DNA of 64,000 nucleotides from positions 1-64,000 of the forward strand of contig JAKSZP010005595.1 in the NCBI GenBank assembly GCA_022478985.1. Reading direction: 5' to 3'. The stretch comes from Massospora cicadina. Lineage: Eukaryota; Entomophthoromycota; Entomophthoromycetes; Entomophthorales; Entomophthoraceae. This document shows positions 1-12,125 of this stretch, piece after piece. The position numbers and the translations under genes were made by a program. Numbering within the stretch: position 1 is the first letter of the stretch; the number at the start of each line of letters is the position of its first letter. The notes under the pieces were generated by a model, which saw only the letters and a list, made by a program, of their open reading frames with translations, did not search any database and was not told the origin of the DNA.

Positions 1-699
1 CAAAACCTGGTCTGTGAATACTTGAAGAAGTCCATTAAGGACTAAAAGAAGTTTGCAACCAAAAGTGCCTTCCCAGGCATGAGATTGAAGTTGGCTCCCT
101 AGGCATGCTGGACAAATGAAACCTCCCCCTGAAAGCTCCTACCCAGAAGTTGGCAGCCAAACTGCTCAGGTCTCTTTGAGGTTGAAAAAGATCTGGGTAA
201 TGGGGACTACCGTTTGAAACTACCCACACACTGGAAGCAGCATAATGTCTTCCATACGTCCAACTTAACTCTCTTCAAGGGGGCAAGGCCAACCTCTCAT
301 GAACCCATTGACTTTGGGGACTCCTAGGAAGCAGATGTGGAAGCTATCCTTGCTTCCTAGAGGTCTCACGAATCTATCCAGTATCTGGTCCCCTGGAAAG
401 GCTATCCCTAATATAAGTACTGCTGGGTGATTGCACATAATTATGCAAACTGTAATAAGTTGGTCGAGGAATTCCAAACATCCTATCCCACATACCCCTG
501 TCCCCCAGAAGATTGCTGCCATTCTTACCTTATTTTTCCTGTAAAAACACAAGGATTCACCATGGTCCATTCTCCTATTGGGGGGATCCTTCCATTTGAA
601 AAAGTAAAAGGTAATGTAAGTCCTGGAGGCCAGCACCTGCACCTGGATAGGAGTAATACCCTAAGACTAAAAATGGTCCCAAGACGCAAGTGGACCCCC
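1..699 (+). pseudogene. Ty3 chromovirus integrase C-terminus with chromodomain, decayed
   Basis: The 3' end of a pol gene of the Ty3 chromovirus type. From about 84 the reading resembles the end of an integrase (KAPTQKLAAKLLRSL), then after a +1 frameshift near 175 the typical block RLKLPTHWKQHNVFHTSNL. From 370 to 470 a chromodomain is readable (IQYLVPWKGYP, a stop, then LVEEF). In this family the chromodomain follows integrase and is thought to steer integration to chromatin marks. Stops near 114 and 405 and the frameshift show it is dead. The rest of the element lies left of the window. The spacing and wording of the block resemble fungal, particularly basidiomycete, chromoviruses; that assignment is from memory of the family. 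Confidence 0.8.
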
Positions 700-2115
700 T
701 GTCACAGTTGAGTGACTTAGTGCTTGTGGTAGATGTGTGCTGGGTGACCATTATCCCCCAAGGATGTCCTGTCCCCACCTCTTTCCATCCTCCTCTACCC
801 TGTTAGGGTTGAAGTGGGGGTTTGCAGAGAGCTTGTGCAAGCCAGGGGCCACAGAAGGCCCTTGGAACTCCCCACTTCACTGGCAATTCTTGTCAAAATT
901 TGAGAAAATTGCTTGTGATGACCCAAGGCTTGGTTCTCAAATTTCTGGCTAGGGAAGCTGGTCTGGACTGACTGGTTCAGTAAATCAAATTGGGGAAAGA
1001 TTCAGGGTTTTTACTGGGCATTAAACATCTCATCCCAGCTGCTTCCACACTCCATGACAGATCTTGACAGTTCAGATTGTGCAAGCAGCCTGATCTGGTG
1101 GTCACGTCCCAGATTAGCACTGATGACCTGACTTGGGCCAAGAATTTAAAAAAGGATAAAGTTTTTTTCAATTTTTGCCAGGCCCTCAGGCACTCCTCAA
1201 CTCCCCTCCCCACTAAAAAACCAGATCCCATTGCCTATCCCTCAAATGACCAATCCTGTAAGGCTTCCCCCAGGCAATTTTACCAATTTTTAAGGCAACA
1301 GACCTGCCCAAAGGCTGTTGTCAGTTCATTTCTTAACCTCTTCACGCTTTTGCAATAATAGACTACAAATACCTCATTCAGTTTATTGTGGCCCCATTTG
1401 CCAAATTTTATAAAAAATATAAATACTGCCTGTTAATCTGGCAAAGCTGCCATATACCAGATTTTCCTCACAATGATAGTGAATGGATTATCCAGTCAAT
1501 TGACCCTGCCACCCAGTGGTCATCATAAATTTATTAAATCAGTTTGCTCCAGACAACAAATTCACTTCATCTACTGCAGTTGCACACCCATTTGGTGCAA
1601 ATCCAGCTGTCTGCTCCACCATTGGCTCACTAAACACCACTCTCTGGATGGAAAGTGCCTGAGATCCTCTGTTTCAATATTTTTGGAGTCAGGATCCCCA
1701 CCCAATCTTACGACTTATGATCTTGCTTTCTTGAGGGGTCTGGAACACTCCATTCAGGGAGAGCTCAGCTCCAATGCTCGCATGGCCCCCCTTTCACCCT
1801 GGTTCCACCACTGATTGTGTGGTGGCCTTTGAATGGTCTCTTGTTGACCTGCAACCTTATCTTAAACCTAAAGGCCTGCAACTGCAAACCCCAGAGGAGT
1901 TGTATCCTCCTTGCCTCCCCCACCCTTGAGGGTTGCCCCTACAAGACTTGCGGTTGCCCACATCACATCCATTTGGTTTGCTTTGGGGCCTTTGGTATAT
2001 TATTGAACTTTTGCTTTCCTCACGTTCCCACTAGAACCACACTAATCCAAGTTGTTTGGGCTACAGTGCCCGTGGCATTCTGGACTCTCCTCTGGGTGCT
2101 CATACAACTTGATTA
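700..2115 (+). repeat. Probable 3' LTR of the chromovirus (right end unresolved)
   Basis: Directly after the chromodomain ORF the sequence changes character at TGTCACAG (700), a common LTR start for chromoviruses. The stretch is richer in C than the regions after it. The open frames at 1077-1358, 1473-1814 and 1817-2116 resemble no family I know and are probably chance frames in an LTR. No partner LTR is in the window, so the right end, about 2115, is set only by the change in composition. Confidence 0.4.
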
Positions 2116-3536
2116 GGATCCCAGTTTAATCTTTATCAACTGGGTCCACGCAGCCACAACTTATATTGAACCTAGGTTAACTATTGATATGAGTGGAATA
2201 GAGAACTTGTGCCTAATATTCACTCATCTATGCACCACACTGCTCAATCAGCAATATCAACATCACCTTTGCCTATACCTTTTCAGGTTGGTAGGTTATT
2301 ATAGTTGGCTTGAATAGTTTTGAACATATACATGTTCAGGATGGAATAAAGAGTTTTTAGGGGAAATACATCTTTTAATGCATAAAGAACCCTGGTTGAC
2401 TCTTGATGGAATTCTTCAAATTATTGTAATGATTCTACCCGAACTTCTTGGCCATGTTACCCCCTTGTAAGTAGTAGGGTTACTCCAAATCTGCAGCAGA
2501 ATAGGCCAACTCCTCTGGAATCTTGCAATAGCACCAGCTCAAATTTGGTGCAAGTCACTAAGAAAACTGAACCTTTCTAGATGGCTGATTTGGTGCAATT
2601 ATATTAAAATGCTGCCACATGGTTATGTCATTAAAGGAGTCAAACTCACACCTAAAATCCAAGCTCTACTAATATGATATGGTTTTTAAAGAAGCAATAG
2701 GCTAAATTGTCATTTAGCCAAGTTGGGAAGCCCCTTCACCTATTCTAATTAAGCTGTTCTTATTTTTAGCTTTGATTTACCCTAAATACTAGGGGTCACA
2801 TTACTATAATTGGTTCTCTTTTACCTTGGTAAATATCACAAATAACATTATATATTTAAAAAACATTTCTTCCTAAATTTTATTTCACAGGTGGTTTTTT
2901 CCCCTTAAATATTTAACAAGAAGTTAAGAGTGCATTACTTGGCCCTGCTATGTTGTTGAAATTCTGTGCAAGAGCACTAGCAAGCATCATAAAAGCCATG
3001 ATTTCAATAAGTGGTGCTCACTACAGGGGCCCTGAACGACAGAATACTTTGTTTAAAATGAACAATATGTTCAACGATACTTTACCTGATAGATCAGCCT
3101 GCCAGGCTGATGGACTATGCTTGAGGATGACTTGAACAGGGTTGAGGATCAGCTAACCAACTATAACAAGAAATTTTAGAAATCCTTAAGCAAGCTGATA
3201 AAAGTTTGACTGGTTAAGGGTGAAGTTAACATAGTATCTCATCAGGAAGTTAAGGCAATATTAGAATTCAGGAATATTGTGGCTCAAAGTGCTGCTATAA
3301 TAGGGGCAATAGGTCCAACACTGTGCAGTACTGAAGCCACTGTATCTGTACACTATCTATGCTGTTGCTGATGCGGAAAAACTAAAATATCAGTTACATT
3401 CAGCCTAGACAGCCAGCTGTAGGTCCACCTGTTCAAATACCAAGCTCAGCCTCTGTAAGCCACAATGCTGGAGCACACCTGTTCTAGCTGCAAGAATGGG
3501 GTCCGCTTGTAGTGTAAAATTCAGAATGTTAAGCTT
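2116..3536. other. AT-rich stretch without an assignable gene
   Basis: No recognised protein motif. Plus-strand frames at 2500-2700 and 2950-3400 read as short open pieces broken by stops (for example 2950-3135), and may be gag-like remains of an element interrupted by E0, which begins at 3537. I could not confirm any domain and do not call a gene. Confidence 0.4.
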
Positions 3537-4578
3537 TGAGGATTTATTTGCTTATTTTATATATTTCTGCTTTAATAGTTAGTAAGTGTTTCAGCCAAAT
3601 TATCCTCAATTTTGCTGTGTCTTACATTTTTTCCTACCATTTGGAGACCCAAAAGCTTAAACAATAATAATGGACTTTTATAGTCTCTTTTAGGTAAATT
3701 TTTCCTCTCTAAATTGGGATTCTATTGATGTAAGTAACAATGAAAAGCTCCCTTAATGTATGTCTACACTCTCGATATGAAGAAAGAATTAAAGGAAGAT
3801 GATACAAGATAATCAGATATAAGATGGAAAGATGATGCTTTTACTTCAAGGGCAAGTGCCATTATTTTATATCTATAGGGCATCTCTATGTCATACTCAT
3901 TTATAAGTTGAGTTCTTTAAGCTATACCAATCTTTTATAGGCTATGGCACTGGCTAATAAATTTCCCCAAGTTAATTTAGCCCTTGAATTAAGTTAATTA
4001 AATCAGTTCAGCCTAATTGGAGGCACTTTAACTCCTAATTGGGCGGATTTTAGGTGTAATATTAGCACCTCAACGGGGTATATACTATTTTCAACCAGCT
4101 GTTTAAGCTCATCATACAGCTGACAAAATAAAATAAATTGGAAAGTATAATATTAAATTCAAATAATGTCACACCTAATCAGGATGTTGGCAAGCCACAC
4201 AATGGTGTCAGGTACTCACTAAAGTGGGCTGTTCATGTGCAAGTAATGTTGTGTCAATTACAAAAAGTTGACATTGATTAAATCATTATACATTAATCAT
4301 AATTGCATTAATTTCAAAGGTGCAGTTAAGTTTATTTTGTAAACCCAATTGATTCACCTAAGTGAGTCCAATATTGGCCATAATACTATTATATCATAGA
4401 TATGATTAGCTATGATGATGGGAATTTTAGAAGCAACAAAGGCGGTTTTGAGGTGAATTCTATTTAAGTGATTATGCAGATAAATTGGGAAGGATCAAAG
4501 GATCCATCAATGAGAGTAAAATATTAGCAATGATAGTTTTGAAGGGTTTATTTTTGAGTCAAACATCAAAATCTAACA
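3537..4578 (-). repeat. E0 3' LTR (left copy)
   Basis: Starts TGTTAAGCTTTGAGG and ends ATCTAACA, and matches 10992-12125 over its length, with shared blocks such as AGCACCTCA, CAGCTGACAAAAT and ATATCATAGATATGATTAGC. It lacks the SINE fragment present in the partner and so preserves the empty site. Confidence 0.85.
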
Positions 4579-4592
4579 TTTCCCCACACTTG
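4579..4592 (-). other. E0 polypurine tract
   Basis: On the minus strand a purine-rich run (AAGTGTGGGGAAA) abuts the LTR start TGTTAGAT, the position from which plus-strand DNA synthesis is primed in LTR retrotransposons. Confidence 0.65.
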
Positions 4593-4793
4593 ACTGGAAT
4601 ATAAACCTTGAGTTTTCAATTTTTTCGATGTTTTTAAACAAAACCTCTTCATGCTTATTGCAAATTTGTTGTTGCTCTTGATCACAAACAATTTCATCAG
4701 TTCAACCAATTGGGCAGGACTATGCAAATGCATATGTTACTAGGCTCCATTCAGGAATCTCAATTGGGTTAGCATATTCCTGCATTAACTGTT

Positions 4794-5728
4794 ATGCCGT
4801 CTACTTGGCCCAAAAACATTGTCAAGGAAGAGGTTATTCCAGCAGTTGAGTCATTACAAGGATCTGATGGCTATAAACTTGAAAAGCACTTATCAGCAAT
4901 TCTTCAAGTGGACACTTTTTGCTGCACCTTTGACCCCAGAGATGCAAATTTTTTGCTGCAGTCTCTTTATCAAGATGGGGACCTCCTGGAAGAGTTTATC
5001 TTTGCCCTCAACCATTTTCAGATGTCTCAGGCCCATTCCACAACACCAAGCTCATCAATTTTCCACATTGAGGTCAACTTCTTGATCAGATAAGGGCCAA
5101 TTATGAGTGGCTTTTTTAACCCTGTTTTTCTTATTTTGGCTGAAAATGCTACCATGTAACCTCAAGATTTTGTTCAAGTTGACACCTTAATGGAGGTGGT
5201 TATCAGTTCCTGGTCTGCAACGCTTGGGTGTAGGCCTAATTATGATTCAACATTGAGGCTAAATACCCATGAGGCTCAGAATGTTTGTTTCCACTTGGCC
5301 ATTTGGGCAGCTCTTGAGGCCTTGAGCAGGATAGCACTGATAACTATCTCAAGGATGGCTTTATTCGGCCACTTTATGCATATCTTCCCCAACTGTATGC
5401 CTTTAGGATGATTTCTGCACATCCCTCAGCAGCAAATTGTGGAAAGCTCATGTATATTGTGTGTGGCTGTCAATACCAGAATTCTATCAATACCGCACCA
5501 ATTTTCTGATTGACTATCTTCACTTGAACTTTGTTCCCTCCCAATTGCAGGCTCAATTGGATCAAAGTCAATAGTTTTGTGCCTCCTCTACCAAGCATTT
5601 TCTGGGAATTGGCTACAACCAGTATGCTGTGCATCTGGTTCAATGCTTCTATGGCCCTTTTTCTTGTCATTCAGCAGTTAGATTGGGCTGAATTGGCAGT
5701 GTGGAAGAAAAATGCAATCCTAAGTTAA
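4794..5728 (+). pseudogene. Former antisense ORF between E0 integrase and 3' LTR
   Basis: On the strand opposite to E0 pol, one frame runs from the ATG at 4794 to 5411 with only two stops (TAA at 5091 and 5157). A second frame continues from about 5410 to the stop at 5726 with two more stops, giving about 310 codons with one frameshift. Parts of it (GCQYQNSINTAP, LPSIFWELATTSML, IQQLDWAELAVW) have ordinary protein composition. The minus strand here shows no integrase motif. I do not recognise the product. Antisense ORFs in this position are known from some plant Ty3 elements (Tat/Ogre/Retand group). A captured host gene fragment or a chance open frame are the alternatives. Confidence 0.5.
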
Positions 5729-6990
5729 CTCACCCTTTTTAGCAGAGGAATAAAAATTTTTAACAATTAATTATTTTTCTAATTTATTTTTGTAATATAA
5801 AAACTAATTATTATTCTTTATTGCTAGATAGATATATTTTTTTCTCTCTATTTTTTGTATTTTATTTACTATTTATTTTTTTTCTTTTTCTTATCAATTA
5901 TACTTATATTATCTTCCTACATATGGGTTTTTCCTTCTAATTGGACCTCCTTATTAATCTTTTTATGAATTTTGTGTGGACGCGATTATATATATGGCCT
6001 GTTATAACCTCTTTGATTGTGTAAAAAAATCTTGATGTCTTCTCAACAATCACAAATGGCCTACCCTAATGCAATTTAACTTCTTTAATCAACCTGATCC
6101 ATGCATAATACATAAAAGTACCTCATCACCAACTTCCAATTTTTGGCCAATAATATCAATCTTTAGAATCCTTTTCACGTTGGGCCTTTTTAGAAGCAAA
6201 ACTGTTATCAAAGGATTGAGCATGCAGCTTGATAATGTATCTGCAACCTTCTCATCATATTGATGGTAATTTTACCTCAGGATCTTCTAGGACTTATTAT
6301 AGCAGTGATGGTAGGGCTGGATGCCTTCATATAGAATCTGGAAGGGTGACATCTTAGTGGCAGAGTGATAGGATATGTTGTAGGCAAACCTTGCTGAGGT
6401 TAGGAATGTTCATTCAGATTGTTGTCTGAGGTTAGCTTCTGGAAAATATACACAGGCGTCCTGTTTACACGCTCAATTGTTCTATATGTCTCAGGATGGT
6501 AGGGAGCCAAGAGCACAACTTTCACTCCCATCAGTTGGGTAAGCTATATAATAACGTTGGCGGTAATCTTGCTTCCATTTTCAGTCAGGTGATATTTATG
6601 GGCAATCATGTTTTTTGAATAGCATTTTAAAGGATAAACTTGGCCATCATTGCTGCTCCTACTTCCCAAAAAGCCTTGGCTTCAACCCATTTAGTCAAGT
6701 AGTCAATAGCCACAATGATATACTTGGCCTTAGAGTTGCTCATGGGAAGTGGTCCAACAACATCTATGGATAAAGTATGCCAGGCAAATTTGGGCTGAAC
6801 TGTAGATATGATATGCTCTTTTGGAATGGTTTTTTCCTTGGCGTTCAGTGCAACACCAGTGTCTTTTAAATATTGAAGTACATCGACTCCCAGTAGTAAT
6901 AAATTTTCTGATGCACCTTCGTTTACTGAACACTTTGTTCCCTATGGCCTTATTAACAGCCATTATTAGATCTGTTTGTGCCAAGGTCTC
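5729..6990 (-). pseudogene. E0 integrase, decayed
   Basis: The minus strand reads the Ty3 integrase core. IDVVGPLPMSNSKAKYIIV and DYLTKWVEAKAF (about 6660-6780) carry the first catalytic Asp region. KITANVII, LTQLMGVKVVL, APYHPE and IERVNRT (about 6450-6600) carry the glutamate region. The zinc-finger side lies near 6800-6990 and is scrambled. The C-terminal part from 6260 down is weak. The first 200 bases (5755-5930) are a T-rich, low-complexity stretch on the plus strand. Frameshifts and stops make it non-functional. Confidence 0.8.
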
Positions 6991-6999
6991 AGAAATATG

Positions 7000-7560
7000 A
7001 CCTTTTTTGCTTTGATTATTTTGTAAAAAGTTCTAATTTTAATCAAAGTGTATCGTCATAGATCCATAAGTAAATTTTGGACAGATTTGGGCTCATCTTG
7101 ATTTTCCCCGCTGATTGTTTTTTTGAACAGCTCATCTGCAGTTAAACTGACAGTACAATTGTGTATAAGCGGGATAAACATTCAGAAATTTTGGTTTTCC
7201 TCCTACACAATGTTTGATCATGTAATTATAGGCTTGAAGCTTTTATGTCCAACACGCTAATCGGCCTTCAGTTTCCTTCAAGTTGTCCAGAAATCTTAGG
7301 GATTTGATCAGTTACATTTATAAAGTGAGTGCCATGCAGATAGACCCAAAATTGCTTATAGGCTTATATGACCGCCAAGCATTCCCATTCCATTACTGTA
7401 TAGTTCCAATAATGGATGTTTAAAGCCCAACTAGCAAAGGCGATTGGATGTTCCTTACTGTCTTCCCCTATCTGAGACAACACATCTCTGGCTGCTGTGA
7501 GCGAGGAATTGGTTTGAACAAAAAACTTGTGCTCAAAGTCTGTGTATTAGATAACTGGAG
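7000..7560 (-). pseudogene. E0 RNase H, decayed
   Basis: The minus strand from about 7550 to 7310 reads a Ty3 RNase H domain: TNSSLTAARDVLSQIGED, HPIAFASWALN, a tyrosine block (NYTVMEWECLAVI) and FWVYLHGTHFI, ending in the connector towards integrase. RNase H removes the RNA strand of the RNA-DNA hybrid during reverse transcription. The first catalytic Asp position reads Asn (VQTNSS), and stops follow. Confidence 0.75.
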
Positions 7561-8530
7561 CTGTTATTAGGGAAAATTAAAACTGATTCAATGTCTTTTG
7601 TCAGGCCTAATTCCAGTTGAATTGTGACCTTAACCTTAAGTAGATGAAACAACAGCTCTCAAATTTGTGCAAAATTGGCAATGAATTGATGTTAATAACC
7701 AATGAAACCAAGAAAAACTTTTATATTATGTTTAATTGAGTTATTACTTATTCAATATTACATCTAGTTTGGACGGCTGAGGTCAGAGTCCTTGTTTGTT
7801 TATAACAAACCAAGGTATTACAACTGGTCAAAAAATTGGCACTTCCTGGGTTTGCTCTTCTATTTATCAGCTGATAGTCTCTTGAAGTCCATCTCTAAAT
7901 GTTACAGATGATCACTTAAGGTACAGCTGAAGATTTTTAAGTTCAATTAAACTAACATACAAAACAAATTTTATCCCCCAGGATTATGTCCATCGCTCTT
8001 TGAAACATAGCAGGGGTATTACATATCCCTTGTGGCGTTCTTGTCAGCTGGATTAGGCCCTCTGGATTTATGATAGCGCATTTTTTGTGCTCCTCTTCAG
8101 GCTTATTAATTTGCCTAATATCTGCTTAATAGGTCCATAGCAGAAAAGAACTTTACACCTCCAAGTCAATCTAAGGCGTTGTCAATCCGTGAAAGGGGGT
8201 AAGAATCCATCTTTGTGATGATATTCAGCTTTAAAAAATCAATGACAACCTGATTGTTTCCGTACTTATTTTTGCTAATGAAATTGGGGCGGCCCAAGGG
8301 CTCTTTGATGGAGTCAACATGCCATAATACAGGAGTTCTTTGATCTCTTTTGAAATAACTTCTTCTTCTTTCAAGCGTTTAATTGGGCATAACTGGATGG
8401 GGTCATGGTCACCAGTATTGATAGTGTATATCACTTTCGTAGCACAACCTAAGTTAAAATCATCCATTGCGATATTTCTCAATAATTTGAAATCAATCCT
8501 GAATTTGAGCCTTTTCTTCATCAGTCAGGT
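7561..8530 (-). pseudogene. E0 reverse transcriptase, decayed
   Basis: The N-terminal RT block is clear at 8231-8521 (DPIQLCPIKRLKEEEV, IKELLYYGMLTPSKSPWAAP), the usual start of the Ty3 polymerase with the SPWA motif. About 8010-8090 the minus strand reads RTPQGICNTPAMFQRAMD, the palm motif that precedes the catalytic box. The catalytic YIDD box itself is not readable in one frame. Several frameshifts separate the blocks. Confidence 0.75.
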
Positions 8531-9400
8531 TCCCTATTTCAGCCATAGTAATAGCATTATTGACGCCAATAGTACCTTCATTGAGAAGTCCTATATCGTC
8601 TAGGGTCCCAAATTCATGAAAGGTTGAATTTCTATAGTCAGGATTAAATGCAGGTAGGCAATAACTTGATGCTCTCTGTATGTTAATGGGCAAATTCTTA
8701 AGGTTTGCACATAAGATGTGAATCTCTTCATGTCCTGGAATGGCTATACCAGGTGCAATATTCAGCTTCAATTAGGATCTAGACGATGGGTGGAATATTT
8801 CCTGATAGAGTACCTCTGGAACCAAATAGTCAGCCCAGTAGTGACGACTACTTGATTTCCAGGAAGCACAGTAACTTGCTGATTCTAGCTAATGGGATTT
8901 TTTTGCTTTGCAAATTTACATTGGTAGGGTTTTATCTATGAGCGTGCTTTTGTGTACTTAATCTGGACTATGCCATCCTCATAGGCCAGGTTAAAAATAG
9001 AATTGGCCTTTTCTTTTTCAACCTTCTACTCTTGTTATAGTATAGCGGGATGCTCTTCCCCAAGATGGTGAGCGTATTTTCTTTGTGATTTGTGACAACA
9101 CCGAATCTTCTCAAGAAATTGGTCTTAATCAGGATGTTGTAGCTTGTATTCAGCAATATTATGGCTGGCGCCATCACTATGATGGATCCAAAACATAATG
9201 GTGGCGCGCTGTAGGACCCAATTGACTTAATATTGTGGGCTCCTGCCATGCCATACTCTTGGCAGTGGGCTACATTTAAGCAATTATCAGCTTCTTGACA
9301 AGCTTGGTGCCAACAATATTGATAGGTGCCTCACTATGAACAAAGACCTGAACTCAAACTTATTCATGAAATATCCACATATGTACAATCAGAGTAAGTA
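8531..9400 (-). pseudogene. E0 protease region, decayed
   Basis: The minus strand at 8968-9249 is open and contains ILLNTSYNILIKTNFLRRFG, which matches the C-terminal flap block of Ty3 aspartic proteases (normally ILLG.DWL..FG). The active-site D-T/S-G should lie near 9300-9400 but is not cleanly readable. The open piece 8493-8771 is the linker to RT. Confidence 0.6.
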
Positions 9401-10968
9401 TCAGAATTGTTTATTAAAAAAATTGGGGTGGTTAGGTCTACGTGGGACTTCAACATTACCAGATTACTGAATCATTATCTGCTAAACTCTTCATTGGATT
9501 GGCCACTGCACGGCATTTAGTGAGGACATATTGGAAGAACATTTAGGATGGTAATAATCATTAATAAAGACCTGTTTGGCATAGGGATTTCTATACTTCA
9601 TCCTGAGCTTCTTCAGTAACATCTAGCTGCTTTGAATCTTTTGCTTTGGCTCAGTTGGTAATAATACAAACATTTTCAGCCACGATGTGGTGTAGGCTAT
9701 TTTTAGCCACTTTGTTGACCAAAAAAGCTTGCCTTGGTCAGGTGGAAGTTTGTTAGGGCATTAGTTAATGTAGAGCATTCCGCCTCTACTCCACATGCTC
9801 TTTTCACGCCTTTTCTTCATTATTGCCATTTAGGGCCACATTCACCCCAAGTATTTACCAGCTCATCTGTATTACTGAAAGCAAAGTGTCCCTTTCAGCC
9901 ACAATTATGACAGGTAATCATCCCTGGTTGCTGATCAGTTTTCTGGTTTGTGGACCAATTGTTCTTTCCTTAATTATTCAAATCGGTATTCTTTAGTCCC
10001 AAAAATTGTTTTTTTAACTGATCTCTAGGATGATAAGGGGCGTCAAAGCTATTTGCGCACTTTCATAAATAATCTGTGAGTTCTAAAGCTTCTATGGTTC
10101 GATCAAATGCTGGGATCATAATATGCTGAAAGTCATGGTATGGTTTGGCAGAATTCTCCATAAAAATTTTTGCATCAAATTTGCCTATAGCATCAGACAC
10201 AAGTAGAACCTGAGCCCCATGGTTGAACCTATCTGCAAAGTCTTTGATGGACTCATTCATCTAGAATTCAATATTGAGCAAATCTGTTTTAAGGCCAATA
10301 GCTTATTGAGCCCTCCATATTGCCTTATTACTTCGTTTTTTGCATTCAAATAGGACCAGTCATCACCCATATAGGGCATAATGAGGTCAAGACTATGTGA
10401 ATCCAGGAATTTATGAAAGCTATCAACTTTGCATGATCAAATCCTCTTTGCATAGCCTTTTTGACAATTTTAGGAATGAATGACATTCCTAACTTTGTCA
10501 AACTTTGGAAAGTTTAAGGGCTTAAAGTCATTGCGCCCAGAATTGTCCAGATGAGTTGACCTTCATTTAGAGTTTAAAAATCTCAGGGAATCCTCCATTA
10601 GAATTGGCCCATGTTTGGGATTTTTGAGTGTTTACTCGGAGTTAAGATAGAAGCCAAAATTCTGGTCATAGAGTAAAAACTGACTAAGAACTCATTGGTT
10701 CTGAATACCAGTTTTAGCATCCGTTTAGCCCCAGATGGCTCTCCTTTATAGACTGTCTGAGGTAAGCTTGATAGGGCCTGTTGAGTCCACATGCCCTCCT
10801 ACCGCCGTGATGAGATCCAAGGAGTACAAAGTACTACCATCACTATTTTGACTAGCAGTGCTTAAGTACTTAGCTATTTCTTGGTCACTAGTTTCCTTAT
10901 CCTTTTTGTCAAATCTTCTGGCAGCTTCTTCCTGATATCCAGATTGATTATTTACATTAAGTATGTAA
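9401..10968 (-). pseudogene. E0 gag, decayed, with zinc-knuckle remnant
   Basis: Lies between the PBS and protease, where gag belongs. The minus strand at about 9890-9935 reads CHNCG, a stop, then KGHFAFS: a CX2CX4H zinc knuckle whose last Cys reads Ser. The open pieces 10063-10260 and 10598-10792 lie upstream; MNESIKDFADRFNHGAQ in the first resembles the capsid-domain style of Ty3 gag. Gag forms the particle and binds the RNA. Confidence 0.6.
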
Positions 10969-10971
10969 TAT

Positions 10972-10989
10972 GTTTAGTAGGTCGTACCA
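10972..10989 (-). other. E0 primer binding site
   Basis: On the minus strand, two bases after the LTR end, TGGTACGACCTACTAAAC begins with the TGG that pairs with a tRNA CCA end. It differs from the TGGTGCT type used by E1, E2 and E3. I did not assign the tRNA. Confidence 0.6.
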
Positions 10990-10991
10990 CT

Positions 10992-12125
10992 TGTTATGTT
11001 TTGAGGATTTACTTGCTTAGTTAATATACTCTTTTTAATAGTTAGGAAGTATTTCAGCCTAATTGTCCTCGATTATGCTGTTTTATGGTACTTCTTGACC
11101 GTTCTGAAGCTCACAAAGTTTAACAATTAATATTAACTCTTCTGGTATCTTCTAGCTATTTTTCCTCTGTAATTGAAACTTTCTTGACTCAGGTAGTAAT
11201 GATAAGATCCCTCTTAACATATGTCTACACTTTTATTAATATGATGATATTTAATAAAAGATGGTATAAGATAATCTAATATAAAGGTGGAAAAGATGAT
11301 TATGTTAAGAAGGTGTTGTTATTCCAAGTCCAGGCGCTGGTATTTAATACCTTTTGGAAATAACCTGGCCATATTCAAATATTAGATGAGTTCATTAAAA
11401 TCATGCCAATCCTCTTTGGATTATGGCAGTGATTATTAAAATTCCCAAGTTAATTTGGCCCTTGAATTAACTTTATTGCAAATATTTAAACCTACTTGGG
11501 GCACTTCTACTCACATAATCAGGAAAATTCTAGGCGTAATATTAGCACCTCAGCGGTGTATATTCGCTTTATAACCATCCCAATTACGTTTGTCATACAG
11601 CTGACAAAATGCAATGAATTGAGGAAAAGAAAGTATGAATTTTAAATAATAATGCATCCTAATTGGGACGTTTGCAGGCCTCTCAAAAGTCTTAAGTACA
11701 CCCTAATCAGGCCTTTCATATGTAAGTATTATTGTGCTAATTATGAAGATAAACAAACACCTAATTTAAAAAGTTATTAAAGGTGGGTCGACCTTTGGAC
11801 AAATATACCACACTGAAATATACACCTATTTAATATTATTAATCATAAATGCATTAAGTTCAAAAGTGCAACTAAGTCTATGCCATAAAGCCACTTGCTT
11901 CAACCAAGTGGGTCCCAAAATTAAACATAATGATATTATATCATAGATATGATTAGCTATGATAATGGGTTTTTAGATGCAATCAAGGCGTTTTTGAGGT
12001 GAATCTAATCCAACAGATTATGCAGATAAATCAGGAAGGATCAATGGTTCATCAAGGGAGTAGTCTTACAGCATTGATGGATCTCTTGAAGGGTTTATTT
12101 TTATGTCAACTATCAAAGTATAACA
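10992..12125 (-). repeat. E0 5' LTR (right copy), with SINE fragment inside
   Basis: Starts TGTTATGTTTTGAGG and ends AGTATAACA. It aligns with 3537-4578 throughout but is about 90 bp longer. Most of the difference is the insertion at 11770-11821 plus its duplicated target. Confidence 0.85.
11770..11821 (-). mobile_element. SINE-A, 5'-truncated copy
   Basis: The bases AGGTGGGTCGACC and CAAATATACCAC match the 3' half of the SINE at 44575-44709, while the tRNA-like half is missing. It is flanked by ACACCTAATTTAA (11757-11769) and ACACCTATTTAA (11822-11833), a near-identical target duplication. The partner LTR of E0 has no such sequence at the matching place. Loss of the 5' part with duplication kept is what target-primed reverse transcription produces. 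Confidence 0.75.

Larger units (their letters stand above)
3537..12125 (-). mobile_element. E0: complete but decayed Ty3 LTR retrotransposon, 8.6 kb
   Basis: Two related LTRs (3537-4578 and 10992-12125) bound an internal region whose minus strand reads gag, protease, RT, RNase H, integrase, i.e. Ty3 order. A PPT lies inside the left LTR and a PBS inside the right LTR, fixing the orientation. All coding parts carry stops and frameshifts and the LTRs have diverged substantially, so the insertion is old. Flanks cagaa and gcagt do not give a clean 5-bp duplication. Unusual parts are the antisense ORF at 4794-5728 and the SINE fragment in the right LTR. Confidence 0.85.

Noticed and set aside
1473..2116. 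Two adjoining plus-strand frames of 113 and 99 codons
   Set aside because: They follow an LTR-like start, show no family motif and are Cys/Leu-rich in a way common for chance frames in C-rich sequence.
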